Origin: an uncultured Eubacteriales bacterium
GTDB taxonomy: Bacteria; Bacillota; Clostridia; Oscillospirales; Oscillospiraceae
Reading direction: 5' to 3'
Length of the DNA: 8,496 nucleotides
Assembly (NCBI GenBank): GCA_900550705.1
Contig: URTG01000072.1
Span: 1 to 8,496 of the forward strand
Shown: one piece after another, positions 6,244-8,496 of the stretch
Position numbering within the stretch: position 1 is the first letter of the stretch
Layout: the number at the start of each line of letters is the position of its first letter
Program-made: the position numbers and the translations under genes
The notes under the pieces: generated by a model
Seen by the model: only the letters and a program-made list of their open reading frames with translations
The model's database searches: none
Told to the model about the DNA's origin: nothing

Positions 6244-6269
6244 CGTAGGAGCGGCTATCCGCCCCTACA
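6244..6269. repeat. Short GTAGGAGCGG/CCGCCCCTAC hairpin, second copy of the repeat family
   Basis: GTAGGAGCGG (6245-6254) and CCGCCCCTAC (6259-6268) form a 10-position stem with one A-C mismatch and a 4-nt CTAT loop. It carries the same arm sequences as the larger palindrome 19 bp to its left, but with the interior deleted. It ends 43 bp from the mreC stop and could stabilise or end the mreC transcript, although no T tract follows on the minus strand. Confidence 0.7.
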
Positions 6270-6311
6270 AATTTCCCCGGCAGTGCGTCCGTCCAAGTCG
6301 GCACAAATTCC

Positions 6312-7154
6312 TTACTCCACGATCTCAAACGACTGAATGACGAAGACCTCCACCAGCTCGTCCAGCTTCACCTGGGGGGTGACCACGGCGTAGCGGGACT
6401 GGCCGGAGGGGTCGGTGAAGACGCCCTCCACCTGGCCCACCATCAGGCCGGAGGGGTAGACATCCCCCTTGCCGGAGGTGAGGACCTCGTCGCCGGAGAC
6501 CAGCTGGGCGGTGTCGGGCAGATAGGTGAGCTTCAGCTTGCCCTGGCTCATCAGGGCGAAGTCGCCCTCTAAGATCCCGGCGCTGTTGGTGCGGGAGGCG
6601 ATGCCGCCCATCTCAATGTCAGTGTTGATAATGGTGGACACGGTGGCCCAGTTCAGCCCAACCTCTGACACCACGCCCACCAGCGCCCCCGTCTCGGTAA
6701 TGACGCAGCTGCCCGTCTTGATCCCGGCGGCGCTGCCCTTGCCCAGGGTCAGGGTGGATTCCCAGTTAGAGGTCGACCGGCCGGACACCCGGGCGGACTC
6801 AAACTGAAAGTCCCGCCGGCGGGCGTGGAGATTCAGCAGCTCCCGGAGCTGGGTGTTCTCCCGGCTGGCCTCCCGGCCCTGGCGGACCTCCTCCTCCAGC
6901 TGGGAGACCTGGGTGCGGAGGTCGGACAGCTCCGCCTCCATCTCCCCATAGTGCAGCACATAGCGAGACACGCCCCCCGCCCAGTCCATCACGGCGGAGA
7001 TGCCGCTGCGGATGGGGGACACGGCCACATTCACCGCGTTGGTCAGCGGGTCGGCGTTGCCCCCCAGAAAGGCGGAGGCCAGGGCGATGAGCACCGTGAG
7101 CAGCACGGCGATGAGAAGCAGCAGCAGCCCGTTCTGGCGCAGAAATCGTTTCAC
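6312..7154 (-). CDS. mreC: Rod shape-determining protein MreC
   Basis: From GTG 7154 this encodes 280 residues, a usual MreC length. It begins with a short basic stretch (VKRFLRQNG) and one membrane anchor at about 9-30. A linker then leads to a predicted coiled coil at about 68-110 (EMEAELSDLRTQVSQLEEEV), followed by the extracytoplasmic beta domain (ARVSGRSTSNWESTLTLGKG at 121-140, and LVGVVSEVG further on). MreC lies outside the membrane, binds penicillin-binding proteins and links them to the MreB/RodA elongation machinery. AGGAGG precedes GTG by about 8 nt, and GTG overlaps the maf stop in a GTGA, implying coupled translation. The reading frame stays open further upstream into maf, but that extension lacks MreC character. 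The gene is last on its strand before convergent ylmH. mreD does not follow and mreB does not precede it, which is atypical. Confidence 0.93.
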   Translation of the reverse strand: MKRFLRQNGLLLLLIAVLLTVLIALASAFLGGNADPLTNAVNVAVSPIRSGISAVMDWAGGVSRYVLHYGEMEAELSDLRTQVSQLEEEVRQGREASRENTQLRELLNLHARRRDFQFESARVSGRSTSNWESTLTLGKGSAAGIKTGSCVITETGALVGVVSEVGLNWATVSTIINTDIEMGGIASRTNSAGILEGDFALMSQGKLKLTYLPDTAQLVSGDEVLTSGKGDVYPSGLMVGQVEGVFTDPSGQSRYAVVTPQVKLDELVEVFVIQSFEIVE

Positions 7155-7741
7155 CGGCGCGCCTCCTCCTTCCAGGGGTCCAGCCCCAGGGCGGAGAGCA
7201 TCCGCCCCAGGCGGCACAGGGGCAGACCCACCACGTTGCAGTAGTCCCCGGCGATGCGCTCCACCAGCAGGGCGCCCCGGCCCTGAATGCCGTAGGCCCC
7301 CGCCTTGTCCATAGGCTCGCCGGTGGCCACATAGGCGCGAATCTCCCGGGCGGCCAGGGGGCGGAAGGTCACCTGGGTCTCCTCGTGCTCGGTGAGCACC
7401 TCCCCGTCCTTCCACAGGGTCACGCCGGTGTAGACGGCGTGGGTCCGGCCGGAGAGGGCGGAGAGCATCTCCTCCGCCTGCTCCGCCGTCCTGGGCTTGC
7501 CCAGCACCCTGCCGTCGATGGCCACCACGGTGTCGGCGGCGATCACCACGTCCCCGGCGGCGGCGGCGGCGGACACCTCCTGTGCCTTCTGCCGGGACAG
7601 CTCCTCCACCAGCTGGGCGGGGGTAAGCTCCGGGTGGGGCAGTTCCTCCCCCTGGGCGGGGCGGACAATAAAATCAGAAATACCCATCTGCCCCAGCAGC
7701 TCCCGCCGCCGGGGGGATTGCGACGCTAAAATGATTGCCAT
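7151..7741 (-). CDS. maf: Maf-family nucleoside triphosphate pyrophosphatase (dTTP/UTP type)
   Basis: From ATG 7741 this encodes 196 residues, typical for Maf. All family signatures are present: the N-terminal ASQSPRRRELL (6-16), ADTVV (69-73) with the catalytic aspartate D70, DKAGAYGIQG (145-154), and GDYCNVVGLPL (165-175). The enzyme hydrolyses non-canonical or excess nucleoside triphosphates to monophosphate and pyrophosphate. The GIQG form of the third motif is that of the dTTP/UTP-preferring (YhdE, B. subtilis Maf) branch, so that specificity is inferred. An in-frame ATG at 7756 would add five residues, but ATG 7741 has GGGAG 8 nt upstream and gives the usual MAIILASQSPRR start. The stop overlaps the mreC GTG, and dut lies 57 bp upstream on the same strand. 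Confidence 0.93.
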   Translation of the reverse strand: MAIILASQSPRRRELLGQMGISDFIVRPAQGEELPHPELTPAQLVEELSRQKAQEVSAAAAAGDVVIAADTVVAIDGRVLGKPRTAEQAEEMLSALSGRTHAVYTGVTLWKDGEVLTEHEETQVTFRPLAAREIRAYVATGEPMDKAGAYGIQGRGALLVERIAGDYCNVVGLPLCRLGRMLSALGLDPWKEEARR

Positions 7742-7798
7742 AATCAGCTCTCCCATTCCGCTTCGGTGATACCGTTGTTAGTCGTTTTACTTCTTGGG

Positions 7799-8248
7799 TC
7801 AGGCCCCCGTGGAGCCGAACCCGCCGGCCCCCCGCTGGGTGTCGTCCAGCTCGTCCACCAGGGTGATCCGGGCCTGGATCACCGGGGCGATCATCAGCTG
7901 GGCAATGCGGTCCCCGGGCTGGACGGTGTAGTCCTCGCTGCCGGAGTTTTGCAGCCCCACCTTGATCTCCCCCCGGTAGTCGCTGTCAATGACGCCCACG
8001 CAGTTGGCCGGGGCGATGCCGTGCTTGATCCCCAGCCCGCTCCGGGCGTACACCAGGGCCACATAGTCCGCCGAGGGCAGGGCAATGGCCAGCCCCGTGG
8101 GGATCACCGCCCGTCCCCCCGCCGGGACCACCACCGCCTGGTCGATACAGGCGTGCAGGTCCATGGCGGCCGATCCGGGGGTGGCGTAGTAGGGCGCGGG
8201 GATCTCCTTCCCGATTTTCGAGGATAGGGGTTTGATTTTTAATTCCAT
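7799..8248 (-). CDS. dut: dUTP diphosphatase (trimeric dUTPase)
   Basis: From ATG 8248 this encodes 149 residues, a normal size for trimeric dUTPase. All five conserved motifs are in order: GSAAMDL (25-31), ARSGLG (69-74), GVIDSDYRGEIKV (85-97) with the catalytic aspartate expected at D88, PGDRIAQL (111-118), and the C-terminal RGAGGFGSTG arm (139-148), which closes over the active site of a neighbouring subunit. The enzyme converts dUTP to dUMP and pyrophosphate, keeping uracil out of DNA and feeding thymidylate synthesis. A TTG at 8257 would add three residues. ATG 8248 with AAAGG about 9 nt upstream is preferred. It is the first visible gene of the dut-maf-mreC block. No convincing promoter lies between it and the tandem repeat directly upstream. 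Confidence 0.95.
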   Translation of the reverse strand: MELKIKPLSSKIGKEIPAPYYATPGSAAMDLHACIDQAVVVPAGGRAVIPTGLAIALPSADYVALVYARSGLGIKHGIAPANCVGVIDSDYRGEIKVGLQNSGSEDYTVQPGDRIAQLMIAPVIQARITLVDELDDTQRGAGGFGSTGA

Positions 8249-8272
8249 AGAAAACAACCTTTCGGAGAGTGT

Positions 8273-8328
8273 GGAGTGAGGAGGTAGGAGTTAGGAGGTA
8301 GGAGTGAGGAGGTAGGAGTGAGGAGTTA
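8273..8328. repeat. Four tandem copies of a 14-bp purine-rich repeat upstream of dut
   Basis: GGAGTGAGGAGGTA (8273-8286) is followed without gaps by GGAGTTAGGAGGTA (8287-8300), GGAGTGAGGAGGTA (8301-8314) and the diverged GGAGTGAGGAGTTA (8315-8328). The array is pure purine plus T on the plus strand. On the minus strand it reads as pyrimidine-rich TCCTCACTCC-type sequence just ahead of dut, about 25 bp from the ATG, so it would lie in the dut leader or promoter region. I see no gene in it. Confidence 0.92.
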
Positions 8329-8401
8329 GCGCCAAAATCAGCCTTCCCCTGGGGCCGATTCCCCCTATCATGGGAGGCGAAAGGGGTACGCCGCTCTTTT
8401 G

Positions 8402-8436
8402 GCTCCCCTGAAAGGGGAGCTGGCCGCCGAAGGCGG
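8402..8436. repeat. Double-hairpin repeat unit A
   Basis: GCTCCCCT (8402-8409) and AGGGGAGC (8413-8420) form an 8-bp stem with a GAA loop. After TGG, CCGCC (8424-8428) and GGCGG (8432-8436) form a 5-bp stem, again with a GAA loop, followed by ACTGAGTGG. It has the same architecture as unit B immediately to its right. I recall similar GGGGAGCTGGC...ACTGAG sequences as dispersed intergenic repeats in Faecalibacterium and related Clostridia; this is memory, not a search. The sequence from 8329 to 8401 holds no gene I can support and may belong to the same element. Confidence 0.7.
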
Positions 8437-8448
8437 ACTGAGTGGTTG

Positions 8449-8489
8449 CCTTCCCCCCTCCGGGGGGAAGGTGGCACGGCAAAGCCGTG
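8449..8489. repeat. Double-hairpin repeat unit B
   Basis: CCTTCCCCCC (8449-8458) and GGGGGGAAGG (8462-8471) form a 10-bp stem with a TCC loop. After T-G-G, CACGGC (8475-8480) and GCCGTG (8484-8489) form a 6-bp stem with an AAA loop, then ACGGATG reaches the window edge. The plan (large GC stem, TGG spacer, small stem, trailing ACTGAG- or ACGGATG-like tail) matches unit A, while the stem sequences differ with pairing retained. The array may continue beyond the window. Confidence 0.7.
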
Positions 8490-8496
8490 ACGGATG

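Noticed and set aside
6160..6269. Repeat cluster considered as a terminator pair for ylmH and mreC
   Set aside because: The hairpins are strong, but neither strand shows a T run after the stem, so I list them as repeats rather than intrinsic terminators.
5272..6336. Plus-strand open frame of 354 codons in a second frame over ylmH
   Set aside because: It is very rich in proline, glycine and arginine and runs on into the repeat cluster. The other frame gives a recognisable YlmH with S4 domain and a strong ribosome site.
7155..7415. Extension of mreC to an ATG at 7415
   Set aside because: The added 87 codons are antifamily, low-complexity sequence inside maf in another frame. GTG 7154 has AGGAGG at the right distance and is followed directly by the membrane anchor.
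8273..8328. Tandem array considered as a CRISPR
   Set aside because: The 14-bp units are contiguous, with no unique spacers between them and no cas genes nearby.

Overview
This is a GC-rich bacterial window with strong GC bias at third codon positions. It has Gram-positive style Shine-Dalgarno sites (AGGAGG, GGAGGA), GTG and TTG starts, and an S4-domain YlmH protein, together with dut, maf and mreC. These features, plus dispersed palindromic repeats of a kind I associate with gut Clostridia, suggest a high-GC Oscillospiraceae-type Firmicute (Flavonifractor or Lawsonibacter-like). That placement is an inference. No rRNA or other taxonomic marker is present.

Layout, left to right. (1) 3-566, minus strand: a serine recombinase cut by the left edge. 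(2) 567-886: a divergent intergenic region with a 16-bp-arm palindrome, a good promoter facing right, and a terminator-like hairpin inside the leader of the next gene. (3) 887-2317, plus: an SLC13/DASS-type membrane transporter, ending in a bidirectional terminator shared with the convergent next gene. (4) 2375-3958, minus: a COG2509-type FAD-dependent oxidoreductase. (5) 3959-4134: a divergent promoter region. (6) 4135-5265, plus: a complete tyrosine recombinase with no recognisable mobile cargo, followed after 28 bp by ylmH (5294-6094, TTG start). (7) 6095-6311: a cluster of inverted GTAGGGGCGG-type repeats between convergent ylmH and mreC. (8) 8248 down to 6312, minus: dut, maf and mreC, co-oriented and closely packed, with maf and mreC overlapping in a GTGA. 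(9) 8258-8496: a 14-bp tandem repeat immediately upstream of dut, then two tandem double-hairpin repeat units.

How it works together. The right half is chromosomal housekeeping: two nucleotide-pool sanitising enzymes (dUTPase, Maf) coupled to the cell-shape protein MreC, and convergent to the ribosome-associated YlmH. The left half is accessory: two unrelated site-specific recombinases, a transporter with possible leader regulation, and an orphan oxidoreductase. Neither recombinase has visible partner genes here.

I did not find a convincing new multi-gene system. The points most worth checking are the hairpin-bearing leader of the transporter, the palindrome beside the serine recombinase, the orphan integrase joined to ylmH, the local absence of mreB and mreD, and the two different dispersed-repeat clusters flanking the dut-maf-mreC block.
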